Below are positions 8,424 through 18,983 of a stretch of DNA of 64,000 nt, piece after piece. The translations under genes were made by a program, and so were the position numbers. Position 1 is the first letter of the stretch, and each line of letters starts with the position of its first letter. Source of the DNA: Acidovorax sp. RAC01 (GTDB lineage: Bacteria; Pseudomonadota; Gammaproteobacteria; Burkholderiales; Burkholderiaceae_C); NCBI RefSeq assembly GCF_001714725.1, contig NZ_CP016447.1, positions 1,317,001 through 1,381,000 of the forward strand, in the 5' to 3' direction. The notes under the pieces were generated by a model. The model was not told the DNA's origin. It made no database searches and saw only the letters and a list, made by a program, of their open reading frames with translations.

Positions 8424-9131
8424 CTATGCCGGATTGGAATGGCGCACAAAGCGCAGCACCATGTCGACCACGCTCTGGCGGCGCAGCGCGCGCTGGGCGG
8501 GCGACAGGGTCTGGCTCTTGAAGATCAGGTCGAACGTGTACTGGTTGGACACGTTGAAAAAGCTCAGCGCCGAAATGGATGCGTGCAGATCGATGGCGTG
8601 CAGCCCCGGCCGGAACACGCCTTGCGCAACACCGCGGTCGTACAGGCGCTGGATGGCCTCGATCGCCGGCACGTTCAGCTCCTGGATCATCGCGCTGCGC
8701 GCGAGGTGCTGCCCCCGCTGCATGTTCTCGGTCATCACCAGCCGGATGAAATCCTGGTTGTCCAGGTGGTGGTCAAAGGTGAACCCCACCAGCGCCGCCA
8801 TGGCGGCTTCGGGCGCCAGGTCATCCAGGTGCAGCTGCGACTCGATCGCGCGCATGCGGCGGTAGGCCTCCTCCAGCACGGCCAGGTACAGGCCTTCCTT
8901 GCTGCCGAAGTAGTAATAGATCATGCGCTTGCTGGTGTGCGTGACATCGGCAATTGCATCGATGCGCGCACCGTCAAACCCCTTGGCCGCAAACTCGGCA
9001 GTGGCCACCTCCAGGATGCCCGCCATGGTGCGTTCGGGATCGTTGGTGCGGGTGGTGGCGCGCTTGGGGGCGGGCTTGGCCGCCACCCTGGCTGCAGGCC
9101 GGGATGCAGGGGAATGTACCGTCTGGTTCAT
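8424..9131 (-). CDS. TetR-family transcriptional regulator
   Basis: 235 residues from the ATG at 9131; a longer reading starting at 9257 would run into the divergent monooxygenase gene. The first 30 residues are basic and Pro/Ala-rich. The DNA-binding domain follows (about 35-85), with ILEVATAEFAAKGFDGARIDAIADV and the recognition-helix region TSKRMIYYYFGSKEGLY. The C-terminal ligand domain has no obvious relative. It lies upstream of the TRAP/quinate genes on the same strand and is divergent from the flavin monooxygenase, so it may control either or both. The palindrome at 8358-8371 supports control of the TRAP side. Confidence 0.9.
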   Translation of the reverse strand: MNQTVHSPASRPAARVAAKPAPKRATTRTNDPERTMAGILEVATAEFAAKGFDGARIDAIADVTHTSKRMIYYYFGSKEGLYLAVLEEAYRRMRAIESQLHLDDLAPEAAMAALVGFTFDHHLDNQDFIRLVMTENMQRGQHLARSAMIQELNVPAIEAIQRLYDRGVAQGVFRPGLHAIDLHASISALSFFNVSNQYTFDLIFKSQTLSPAQRALRRQSVVDMVLRFVRHSNPA

Positions 9132-9232
9132 TGCCAAAGTATAGGCCGGGTGCCCTCGCTCTGGCTGCGCCAACCGGGCCTTGCGCCCCCCACGCCAGCA
9201 TCTCTGCACGCCATTGCATGGACAATCGGCGC

Positions 9233-10549
9233 ATGTCCGTCGCACCCGCTCCTTCACACGCTTCGTCCCCCCGCCCTGTGCTGATCGCCGGCGGCGGCAT
9301 CGGTGGCATGGCCACTGCCCTCACCCTGCACCAGATCGGCGTACCCTGCATCGTCTTTGAATCGGTACCGGAACTGCAGCCGCTGGGCGTGGGCATCAAC
9401 CTGCAGCCCAACGCCGTGCGCGAACTGCACGACCTGGGGTTTGGCAACGATGTGCTCGACACCATCGGACTGCAGGCACGCGAGTGGGCGCTGGTGGGCC
9501 GCAACGGGAACGAGGTGTATGCCGAGCCCCGCGGGCTGCAGGCAGGCTACCGCTGGCCGCAGTACGCGGTACACCGCGGGCAGCTGCAGATGATGCTTTA
9601 CCAGGCCGTCAAGGACCGCCTGGGCGGCGATGCCGTGCAGCTGGGGCAACGCGTGGTGGGCTACCGGCAGGATGCCGACGGCGTGACGGCCATCGTCGAG
9701 GCGCGCGACGGCACGCGGCGCGAGGTGGCTGGCTCGCTGCTGGTGGCGGCCGATGGCCTGCACTCGGCCGTGCGGGCGCAGATGCACCCCGCGCAGCCGC
9801 CCATCCAGTGGGGCGGCGCCATCATGTGGCGCGGCACCACGCCGGGCGTGCCGGTGCGCACGGGGGCTTCGTTTGTGGGTGTGGGCTCGCTGCGGCACCG
9901 CGTGGTGTGCTACCCCATCACGCCACCCGACCCGGCCACGGGCCTGGCGACCATCAACTGGATTGCCGAGATCACGGTGGACAACCAGGGCGGCTGGCAG
10001 CAGGGCGACTGGAACCGGCGCGTGGCGCTGGAGGACTTCATCCACCACTTCGAGGACTGGAACTACAGCTGGCTCGACGTGCCCGCCATGCTGCGCGGCG
10101 CCCAACATGTTTTTGAATACCCCATGATCGACCGCGACCCGGTGCCCACCTGGGTGGACGGCCGCGTGGCGCTGCTGGGCGATGCCGCGCATGTGATGTA
10201 CCCGGTGGGCTCCAACGGTGCGAGCCAGGCCATCGTAGACGCGCGGGTGCTGGGCGCGCAGCTGATTGCACACGGCGTGGGTCCGCAGGCACTGCGCGCC
10301 TATGACGACAGGCTGTGCAAGGACATCTCTGCCCTGGTACTGCGCAATCGCGGCTCTGGCCCGTTTGGCCTGCTGGGGCTGGTGGACGAACGATGCGGCG
10401 GTGTGTTCGACCACATTGACGACGTGCTGCCACGCGAGGAGCGCGAGGGCTTCATGGCGCGCTACAAGGCGGCTGCGGGGTTTGCCATTGAAACGCTGAA
10501 TGCGGCACCGCCCACCATTGCGCCGGGGCAGCGCGTGGCCGCTGGCTGA
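9233..10549 (+). CDS. FAD-dependent aromatic monooxygenase (PhzS/salicylate hydroxylase-like)
   Basis: About 438 residues; the ATG at 9233 is chosen, with another in frame at 9218. The three FAD-binding signatures of class A flavoprotein hydroxylases are present: GGGIGGMATAL near the N-terminus, the DG motif LLVAADGLHSAVR, and VALLGDAAHVMYPVGSNGASQAI near residue 310. The segment IGVPCIVFESVPELQPLGVGI and overall length match the PhzS/flavin-dependent oxidoreductase subgroup. It is divergent from the TetR gene and stands alone. The substrate is unknown; hydroxylation of an aromatic acid entering this island is plausible. Confidence 0.86.
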   Translation: MSVAPAPSHASSPRPVLIAGGGIGGMATALTLHQIGVPCIVFESVPELQPLGVGINLQPNAVRELHDLGFGNDVLDTIGLQAREWALVGRNGNEVYAEPRGLQAGYRWPQYAVHRGQLQMMLYQAVKDRLGGDAVQLGQRVVGYRQDADGVTAIVEARDGTRREVAGSLLVAADGLHSAVRAQMHPAQPPIQWGGAIMWRGTTPGVPVRTGASFVGVGSLRHRVVCYPITPPDPATGLATINWIAEITVDNQGGWQQGDWNRRVALEDFIHHFEDWNYSWLDVPAMLRGAQHVFEYPMIDRDPVPTWVDGRVALLGDAAHVMYPVGSNGASQAIVDARVLGAQLIAHGVGPQALRAYDDRLCKDISALVLRNRGSGPFGLLGLVDERCGGVFDHIDDVLPREEREGFMARYKAAAGFAIETLNAAPPTIAPGQRVAAG

Positions 10550-10640
10550 GCGGCGGCAGATTGCTGCGGCCGGGCGGTACGGAATGCCAGCCGCGCCCGG
10601 TCTCTGACACTGCAGCGGCTCCACCCATGCCCGCACCGGA

Positions 10641-10706
10641 AAACTATCAAAACGATAGCAACGAGTGTATTAAAAACAAGCGCCAGAGGCCTTTTTGGCT
10701 TGAAAT
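10641..10706. repeat. Comamonadaceae-type intergenic element (GATAGC family), copy 1
   Basis: AT-rich element in GC-rich DNA lying between two convergent genes. It contains the hairpin-capable arms CTATC and GATAG, then AAGCGCCAGAGGCC and an AGGCC-TTTTT-GGCTT hairpin. Related arms occur at 15133, 40403 and 46054. The last hairpin could act as a bidirectional terminator for the monooxygenase and the protocatechuate operon. Confidence 0.55.
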
Positions 10707-11659
10707 CAGCCCGCGTTGAGCTGCTGCTCCAGCCCGTGCAGCACCTCGTAGCAAGCCAGCACCCGGCCCACGCTGGCGTTGGGCTCGCGGCCTTCCTGGA
10801 TGGCGGCGAAGAACTCTCGGTCCTGCAGTTCGATGCCGTTCATCGACACGTCGACCTTCGACACGTCGATCTTCTCGTCCTTGCCGTTGTACAGGTCGTC
10901 ATAACGCGCCAGGTACGTGGCCGTGTCACCGATGTAGCGGAAGTACGTGCCCAGCGGGCCGTCGTTGTTGAAGCTCAGGCTCAAGGTGCAGATGGCGCCA
11001 TTGGCCGCCTTGAGCTGGATGCTCATGTCCATCGCGATGCCCAGCACGGGGTGGATGGGGCCCTGGATGGCGTTGGCCTTCACGATGGGGCTGTTGGCCT
11101 GGTACGCAAACAGGTCCACCGTATGGGCGGCGTGGTGCCACAGCAGGTGGTCCGTCCAGCTGCGGGCTTGGCCCAGCGCGTTGGTGTTGGTGCGGCGGAA
11201 GAAGTAGGTCTGCACATCCATCTGCTGGATGTTGAACTCGCCCGCTTGAATCTTGTGGTGCACGTACTGGTGGCTGGGGTTGAAGCGGCGGGTGTGGCCG
11301 CACATGGCCACCAGCCCGGTCTGCTTTTGCAGCGCCACCACGTCCTGCGCGCCCTGGAGGCTGTCGGCCAGCGGGATCTCGACCTGCACGTGCTTGCCGG
11401 CCTTCAGGCAGGCGATGGTCTGCTCGGCGTGCATCTGCGTGGGGGTGCACAGGATGACGGCGTCCACCTCCTTCATCGCCAGGCTGTCGTTGAGGTCGGT
11501 GGTGACGTGGCCGATGCCGTACTTGTCAGCGACTTCCCTGGTCTTCTCCAGATCGCGGCTGATGAGCGAGACGACTTCGACGCCGTCGATGTTCTGGATG
11601 CCGTCCAGGTGCTTGATGCCGAAGGCACCGGCGCCGGCCAGGGCTACTTTGATGGTCAT
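10706..11659 (-). CDS. pmdC: 4-carboxy-2-hydroxymuconate-6-semialdehyde (CHMS) dehydrogenase
   Basis: 317 residues of the Gfo/Idh/MocA family, with the N-terminal Rossmann motif GAGAFGIKHL and the EIPLADS segment at the place of the usual EKP. It oxidises the ring-cleavage product of protocatechuate, in its hemiacetal form, to 2-pyrone-4,6-dicarboxylate with NAD(P). The segment FFRRTNTNALGQARSWTDHLLWHHAAHTVD is as in LigC/PmdC proteins. It is the last gene of the operon, 13 bp after the dioxygenase and near the lactonase for its own product, which makes the assignment firm. Confidence 0.93.
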   Translation of the reverse strand: MTIKVALAGAGAFGIKHLDGIQNIDGVEVVSLISRDLEKTREVADKYGIGHVTTDLNDSLAMKEVDAVILCTPTQMHAEQTIACLKAGKHVQVEIPLADSLQGAQDVVALQKQTGLVAMCGHTRRFNPSHQYVHHKIQAGEFNIQQMDVQTYFFRRTNTNALGQARSWTDHLLWHHAAHTVDLFAYQANSPIVKANAIQGPIHPVLGIAMDMSIQLKAANGAICTLSLSFNNDGPLGTYFRYIGDTATYLARYDDLYNGKDEKIDVSKVDVSMNGIELQDREFFAAIQEGREPNASVGRVLACYEVLHGLEQQLNAG

Positions 11660-11672
11660 GTTGCAGGTTCCC

Positions 11673-14001
<2,329 letters not shown>

Positions 14002-14046
14002 GAACAGCCCCGGCAGCCATCGCCAGCCAGGGCAGGGTGGGTCTGG

Positions 14047-15048
14047 TCAATCGGGCTTGATGTTGGCTTCGCGCACCAGCTTTTCGTACCGCTGGCGCTC
14101 CGAGCGGATCAGCGCTGCAAACATGTCGGCGCTGCCGGGCAGTACCTCGCCGCCCACTGCCGCCATGCGGTCGCGAACCTCTTTGGTCTGGAGCGCCTTT
14201 TGCACTTCGGCGTGCAGCTTGGCCACCACGGGTTTGGGCGTGGCCGCCGGTGCCACCAGGCCGTACCAGACAGACGCCTCAAAGCCCGGAAAGCCCGACT
14301 CGGCGATGGTGGGCACATCGGGAAACACGCTGGATCGGCTGGTGCTGAGCACCGCCAGCACCTTCAGGCGCCCGCTCTTGACGTGGGGCTGCACCTCCAG
14401 CGCATTGACGGCCACCAGCGGAAGCTGCCCGCCGATCACATCGGTCAGCGCGGGCGAGCCGCCGCGGTACGGTATGTGCAGCAGCGAAATGCCCGCCGCA
14501 CGCTTGAAGAACTCCACCGCCATGTGCGGGGTGGAGCCGTTGCCCGGGCTGGCAAACGAGATGCTGCCGGGCTTGGCGCGGGCTGCGGCGATCAGCTCCT
14601 TGATGGTGCCGAACGGCGCGCTGGCGTTGGCCGCAATCACCACGGGCACGCGGCCCACCAGCGACACCGGCACCAGGTCCTTTTCGGCATCGAACGGCAT
14701 GGGCTGGTACAGCGCCATGTTGGCCGCCAGCGCGTTGGCCGCCATCAGCAGCGTGTAGCCGTCGGCCTGCGCATCGATCACGGCCCTGACCGCAATGTTG
14801 GTGCCGGCGCCGGGCTTGTTCTCCACCACAAACGGCTGGCCCAGGCTGCCCTGCATGGCTTGCCCCACGGTCCGCGCCACGGCATCGACCGCACCCCCGG
14901 CCGAGTAGCCCACGATGACCCTGACCGGCTTTGCCGGATATTCCTGCGCCTGCGCGCTGGCGGCCAGAGGGCTGACCCCTGCCACCACCAGGCAGGCTCC
15001 TAGCGCGCCCAGCCGGCGGCGGTACGTTGACATGGCAAGTTTGAACAT
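14047..15048 (-). CDS. Bug-type (TctC) periplasmic solute receptor in the protocatechuate operon
   Basis: 333 residues from the ATG at 15048 (MFKLAMSTYRRRL), giving a twin-Arg-like basic start and a hydrophobic leader cleaved near ASAQAQ. The mature protein opens YPAKPVRVIVGYSAGGAVDAVAR and has PGAGTNIAVRAV, both hallmarks of the Bug family. No TctA or TctB membrane genes are adjacent, so it is an orphan receptor, common in Betaproteobacteria. Its place between the CHA aldolase and the PDC lactonase genes suggests that it binds protocatechuate or another carboxylated aromatic, as transporter component or sensor. Confidence 0.9.
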   Translation of the reverse strand: MFKLAMSTYRRRLGALGACLVVAGVSPLAASAQAQEYPAKPVRVIVGYSAGGAVDAVARTVGQAMQGSLGQPFVVENKPGAGTNIAVRAVIDAQADGYTLLMAANALAANMALYQPMPFDAEKDLVPVSLVGRVPVVIAANASAPFGTIKELIAAARAKPGSISFASPGNGSTPHMAVEFFKRAAGISLLHIPYRGGSPALTDVIGGQLPLVAVNALEVQPHVKSGRLKVLAVLSTSRSSVFPDVPTIAESGFPGFEASVWYGLVAPAATPKPVVAKLHAEVQKALQTKEVRDRMAAVGGEVLPGSADMFAALIRSERQRYEKLVREANIKPD

Positions 15049-15132
15049 GGGTGGGGGTGTCTCCTGAACCGTTGTCGAAGGGGTGTGACCTGGCGGCGCA
15101 AGGCGCCAATGCATCTGGCCACCGCCATGGGG

Positions 15133-15202
15133 GTTTACTATGATTTTGATAGCTGCAAAACCATCATGAGCAAGCCATGGAAGCCAAAAACATCTGAAAT
15201 TT
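15133..15202. repeat. GATAGC-family intergenic element, copy 2
   Basis: AT-rich element (TTTTGATAGCTGCAAAA, AAGCCAAAAACATCTGAAATT) in the 156-bp gap between the aldolase and Bug genes of the same operon. It shares the GATAGCTGC arm and AAGCCAAAAA/TGAAAT tail with the copies at 10641 and 46054. Being inside an operon it might attenuate or process the transcript. Confidence 0.5.
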
Positions 15203-15204
15203 GC

Positions 15205-15888
15205 TCAATCGATGTACTTCAGGCCCGCCTTTTCCAGCCCGGGGCGCATGTTGTACATGTCCAGGCCCAGCACGCCGCTGGCCAGCCTGGCGCGCTTTTC
15301 GCCTTCAAAGCTCTCGCGCTTTTGCGCGGCGGCCAGGGTCTCCACGGCGCGGGCCGCAGGCACGACCACCACGCCGTCGTCGTCGGCCACGATTACGTCG
15401 CCCGGCGTGACCAGCGCACCGGCGCACACCACGGGGATGTTGACCGAGCCCAGCGTAGCCTTGATGGTGCCTTTGCTGCTGATGCCTTTGCTCCACACGG
15501 GGAAGTTCATCGCCTGCAGCGTCTTCACGTCGCGCACACCGGCGTCGATGACGAGCGCGCGGGCGCCACGGGCCTGGAAGGACGTGGCCAGCAGGTCGCC
15601 AAAGTAACCGTCGGTGCACTCCGAGGTAACGGCGGCAACGACGATGTCGCCCGGCTGGATCTGCTCGGCCGCCACATGCATCATCCAGTTGTCGCCGGGC
15701 TGCAGCAGCACGGTGACGGCCGTGCCGCTGACCTGCTGGCCGCTGTAGATAGGGCGCATGTAGGGCTTGAGCAGGCCCACGCGGCCCATGGCCTCGTGCA
15801 CGGTGGCGGAGCCGAGGGCAGCCAGGCCGTCAGCGGCTGCGCGGTCGGCGCGGGTTATGTTGCGGTAGACAACGCCTAGTTCGTACAT
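15205..15888 (-). CDS. pmdF: 4-carboxy-4-hydroxy-2-oxoadipate (CHA) aldolase
   Basis: 227 residues of the RraA-like/LigK class II aldolase family, with the [20 protein letters not shown] and [13 protein letters not shown] motifs; the latter holds the Arg-x4-Asp catalytic pattern. It splits CHA into pyruvate and oxaloacetate, the last step of the 4,5-cleavage route, and the family also decarboxylates oxaloacetate. It starts 1 bp after the oxalomesaconate hydratase stop and belongs to the same operon. Confidence 0.94.
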   Translation of the reverse strand: MYELGVVYRNITRADRAAADGLAALGSATVHEAMGRVGLLKPYMRPIYSGQQVSGTAVTVLLQPGDNWMMHVAAEQIQPGDIVVAAVTSECTDGYFGDLLATSFQARGARALVIDAGVRDVKTLQAMNFPVWSKGISSKGTIKATLGSVNIPVVCAGALVTPGDVIVADDDGVVVVPAARAVETLAAAQKRESFEGEKRARLASGVLGLDMYNMRPGLEKAGLKYID

Positions 15889-15889
15889 A

Positions 15890-16924
15890 TCAGAGCCCCT
15901 TTGCTTTCAGACGGGTATCGAGTCGGGAGAACACGCGGCGCGTGTTGGCTTCGTAGATCTGGTGCTTGTCGTCGGCGCTCAGGATGGTGGAGGCCTCGAT
16001 GTAGCGCTTGGTGTCGTCGTAGTAGTTGCCGGTGGTGGGGTCGATGCCGCGCACCGCGCCGATCATTTCGCTGGCAAACAGCACGTTCTTCACCGGGATC
16101 ACGGTGTTGAGCAGGTCGATACCGGGCTGGTGGTACACGCAGGTGTCAAAGAACACGTTGTTCATCAGGTGCTCATCGAGCAGGGGCTTCTTCATCTCTT
16201 GCGCCAGCCCACGGAAGCGGCCCCAGTGGTAAGGCACCGCGCCGCCCCCGTGCGGAATCAAAAACTTGAGCGTGGGGAAGTCCTTGAACAAATCGCCCTG
16301 GATGAGCTGCATGAAGGCCGTGGTGTCGGCGTTCAGGTAGTGCGCGCCCGTGGTGTGAAAGCACGCGTTGCAGCTGGTGCTCACGTGGATCATGGCGGGC
16401 AGGTCGTACTCCACCATCTTTTCGTAGATGGGATACCAGTGGCGGTCGGTCAGCGGGGGGCTGGTCCAGTGGCCGCCCGAAGGGTCGGGGTTCAGGTTGA
16501 TGCCCACCGCGCCGTATTCGTGCACGCACTTTTCCAGCTCGGGGATGCAGGTGGCGGGATCGACGCCGGGGCTTTGCGGCAGCATGGCCACGGGCACGAA
16601 GTGGTCGGGGAACAGCGTGGAGACGCGAAAGCACAGCTCGTTGCAGATGGCCGCCCAGGTGCTGGACACGTTGAAGTCGCCGATGTGGTGGGCCATGAAG
16701 CTGGCGCGCGGGCTGAACAGCGTGATGTCGCTGCCGCGCTCCTTCATCAGCTTGAGCTGGTTGGTCTCGATGGACTCGCGCAGTTCGTCGTCGCTGATCT
16801 TGAGGTCTGCCACTTGGGGCATGACCGATGGGTCTTTGATGCCGGCGATCTGCGCATTGCGCCAGTTCTCCAGCGCCTTGGGGGCCGTGGTGTAGTGGCC
16901 GTGGCAATCGATGATGAGGCTCAT
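15890..16924 (-). CDS. pmdE: 4-oxalomesaconate hydratase
   Basis: 344 residues from the ATG at 16924 ([19 protein letters not shown]), preceded by an AAGGAG site; an upstream extension to 17077 reads through the GC-rich repeat and is rejected. The amidohydrolase metal motif [20 protein letters not shown] and the late [12 protein letters not shown] segment match LigJ/PmdE. It hydrates 4-oxalomesaconate to CHA. The gene lies directly upstream of the CHA aldolase, and 205 bp after the ModA-like gene. Confidence 0.94.
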   Translation of the reverse strand: MSLIIDCHGHYTTAPKALENWRNAQIAGIKDPSVMPQVADLKISDDELRESIETNQLKLMKERGSDITLFSPRASFMAHHIGDFNVSSTWAAICNELCFRVSTLFPDHFVPVAMLPQSPGVDPATCIPELEKCVHEYGAVGINLNPDPSGGHWTSPPLTDRHWYPIYEKMVEYDLPAMIHVSTSCNACFHTTGAHYLNADTTAFMQLIQGDLFKDFPTLKFLIPHGGGAVPYHWGRFRGLAQEMKKPLLDEHLMNNVFFDTCVYHQPGIDLLNTVIPVKNVLFASEMIGAVRGIDPTTGNYYDDTKRYIEASTILSADDKHQIYEANTRRVFSRLDTRLKAKGL

Positions 16925-17004
16925 GTTTGGGTGCTCCTTGGATCGTTCAATCGTTGGTTGTATTCGCGGGCTGCCTACTGGGCGTGGACCATGCTCAGGC
17001 ACGG

Positions 17005-17115
17005 CACAGGCCAGGACCGCCGCGTAAGGGCAGCCCCGCCGCGCTGGCGGTGTCCCCCTTCCCGCATTGCGCAGCAATGCGAGAGAAGGGGGAAGGCGCG
17101 AAGCGACTCAGGGGG
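17005..17115. repeat. GC-rich CCCCCTGAGTCGC-family intergenic repeat, copy 1
   Basis: Contains AGGCCAG...CCGCCGCG...AAGGGC, then a strong hairpin made from CCCCCTTCCCGCATTGC and GCAATGCGAGAGAAGGGGG, then GGCGCGAAGCGACTCAGGGGG. The same modules occur at 35720-35867 and, reversed, at 40280-40388. It lies between the ModA-like and oxalomesaconate hydratase genes within the operon. Confidence 0.7.
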
Positions 17116-17129
17116 TTGTTCATGTCGCT

Positions 17130-17822
17130 TCAGGCAGGGTTCATGCCCTGCTTTTGCTTGGCTTGCGCCGCAGCAGGAGAGGCCAGGTAAGCCAGCAACG
17201 CACGTGCTGCATCCACCTGTGTCGACTGCACGCCAACGCCTGCGGAAAACGTCGTGGTGATCTGGATCGCCGGCGGCAGCGGGCCCACGATCTGGATGCC
17301 GGGCACATGCAGCAGTTCGCTCAGCTGCTGAAAGCCCAGCGCCACCTCGCCCCTGGCCACCAGCGAGCCCACAGGCACGCCCGGGGGAGCCTGCACCGTG
17401 CGTGGCGCGATCTGCCCGGCAATGCCCCAGCGCTCGAACAGCCTGGCCAGCGCCACGCCGCTGGGCCCGGTAGACAGGCTGATGCTGGGCGCAGCCAGCA
17501 CGGCCTGGCGCACGGCGTCTTCGCTGGCGATGTCGGGCAGCGGTGCGCCTGCGGGCACGGCCACGGCCACGCCGGAGTGCACCCAGTCCACCTTGCTGCC
17601 GGGCAGCAGGTGGCCGGCCGCCAAAAGCTTGTCGATGGCGTCCGACGCGAGGATGACCACATCAAAGGGTTCACCGGCCGCAACGCGCTTGGCAGCGTCC
17701 ACACCGCCCACCGATTCGATGACGGCACCGGTGCCGGACTGCTGCGTGAAAGCCGCCACCAGATCGGCCAGCACCTGCCGCGTGGCCATGGATGAAATGC
17801 CGTGGATCTGCCGTTGCGTCAT
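17130..17822 (-). CDS. ModA-like substrate-binding-domain protein without signal peptide
   Basis: 230 residues with the fold signature of type 2 periplasmic binding proteins of the molybdate group (VLADLVAAFTQQSGTGAVIESVGG, GEPFDVVILASDAIDKLLAAG, the SVGALVARGEVALGFQQLSEL-like hinge). Unlike ModA it has no hydrophobic leader at either possible start, so it is probably cytoplasmic. It is the first gene of the protocatechuate operon, divergent from the LysR gene with 150 bp between. A role as an effector-binding or pathway accessory protein is inferred from position only; no modBC is present. Confidence 0.75.
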   Translation of the reverse strand: MTQRQIHGISSMATRQVLADLVAAFTQQSGTGAVIESVGGVDAAKRVAAGEPFDVVILASDAIDKLLAAGHLLPGSKVDWVHSGVAVAVPAGAPLPDIASEDAVRQAVLAAPSISLSTGPSGVALARLFERWGIAGQIAPRTVQAPPGVPVGSLVARGEVALGFQQLSELLHVPGIQIVGPLPPAIQITTTFSAGVGVQSTQVDAARALLAYLASPAAAQAKQKQGMNPA

Positions 17823-17917
17823 GGCGTGTCTCCCCCACTCAAGCGGCGTTTGTTCATCCTACCGATTGTGGGCAGGGGCGCCCTCCGGATGAAGGGAGCC
17901 GCGCCACTACCAGATAT

Positions 17918-17930
17918 ATCATTGTGTGAT
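17918..17930. promoter_or_regulatory. candidate LysR-regulator site, divergent protocatechuate promoter
   Basis: ATCA-N5-TGAT inverted repeat (ATCATTGTGTGAT) in the 150-bp divergent region, in an AT-rich patch. A second palindrome, GCTATT-GCA-AATAGC, lies at 17943-17957, but it resembles the stem of the dispersed GATAGC element. Either could be a binding site; the assignment is tentative. Confidence 0.3.
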
Positions 17931-17972
17931 TGCAACCCCAGAGCTATTGCAAATAGCAGAGAGCTTTTTCGC

Positions 17973-18953
17973 ATGGATCTCAAGCAGATTGAGTATTTCG
18001 TCCGCGTGGCCGAACTGGGCAGCTTCACCCGCGCATCGGTCATGCTCGACATTGCCCAGCCCGCCCTGAGCCGCCAGGTGCGCCTGCTGGAAGTGGAACT
18101 GCGGCAGAACCTGCTGGTGCGCAACGGCCGCGGTGCCACGCCCACCGAGGCGGGCCGGCTGCTGCTGGAACACGGCCGAGGCATCCTGCACCAGGTGGAG
18201 CGCGCGCGCGAAGAGCTGGGCCGGGTGCGCGGGGCCCTCGCCGGGCGCGTGGCCATCGGCCTGCCGCCCAGCATTGCCAAGGTGCTGACGGTGCCGCTCA
18301 CCCGTGCCTTCCGCGTGAAGATGCCCGACGCCGCGCTCGCCATCAGCGAAGGGCTCACGGTGGCCATGCGCGAATCGCTGACCACCGGGCTGCTAGACAT
18401 TGCCCTGCTCTACAACACCACGCCCTCGCCTGGCATCGAGACCACCGCGCTGCTGGAGGAAGACCTGTTTCTGGTGCAGCGCCGTGCGCCAGGCCCTACG
18501 GGCGCGCCCGACGATGCACTGGCCGACCGGGCCCTGCCGCTGGACGAATTGCCCCGCTACCCGCTGGTCATCCCCACCCGGCCCAATTCGATCCGCATGC
18601 TGGTCGAATCGGAACTGGCCGCGCGCGGCAAGCGCCCCCAGATCAGCCTGGAGATCGACGGCGTGGCCGCCATCCTGGACCTGGTGGCCGATGGCGCGGG
18701 CTGTGCCGTGCTGCCCATGAACGCGGTGACCACATCGGGCAAAGCCGAGGTGTTCCACACGCGGCCCATCCAGGGCGCCACGGCCGATGCGGCGGCCGAC
18801 GCGGGCGAGCCCACCGCAGGCCACACGCGCCTGCGCAGCAAGCTCTTCATGGCCGTGAGTTCGCAGCGCCCGGCCACCCTCACGCAACAGGCCATGGCAG
18901 AGCTGATCCGCCACACGCTGCGCACGCTGTATCCCTCGTCGGTCGTCGCTTGA
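17973..18953 (+). CDS. pmdR: LysR-family regulator of the protocatechuate 4,5-cleavage operon
   Basis: 326 residues from the ATG at 17973 (MDLKQIEYFVRVAELGSFTRA), the standard LysR opening; the upstream extension to 17802 covers the divergent promoter. The helix-turn-helix is about residues 5-60 (ASVMLDIAQPALSRQVRLLE), followed by a linker helix and an effector domain. It is divergent from the ModA-like gene and the 4,5-cleavage genes. By analogy with PmdR/LigR it probably activates them in response to protocatechuate or a pathway intermediate. Confidence 0.88.
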   Translation: MDLKQIEYFVRVAELGSFTRASVMLDIAQPALSRQVRLLEVELRQNLLVRNGRGATPTEAGRLLLEHGRGILHQVERAREELGRVRGALAGRVAIGLPPSIAKVLTVPLTRAFRVKMPDAALAISEGLTVAMRESLTTGLLDIALLYNTTPSPGIETTALLEEDLFLVQRRAPGPTGAPDDALADRALPLDELPRYPLVIPTRPNSIRMLVESELAARGKRPQISLEIDGVAAILDLVADGAGCAVLPMNAVTTSGKAEVFHTRPIQGATADAAADAGEPTAGHTRLRSKLFMAVSSQRPATLTQQAMAELIRHTLRTLYPSSVVA

Positions 18954-18983
18954 TGCGCCGTCAACCCAGCGCGGCACGCTGCC

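Noticed and set aside
17130-17822. Molybdate transport operon
   Set aside because: The ModA-like protein lacks a signal peptide and no modB or modC gene is nearby.
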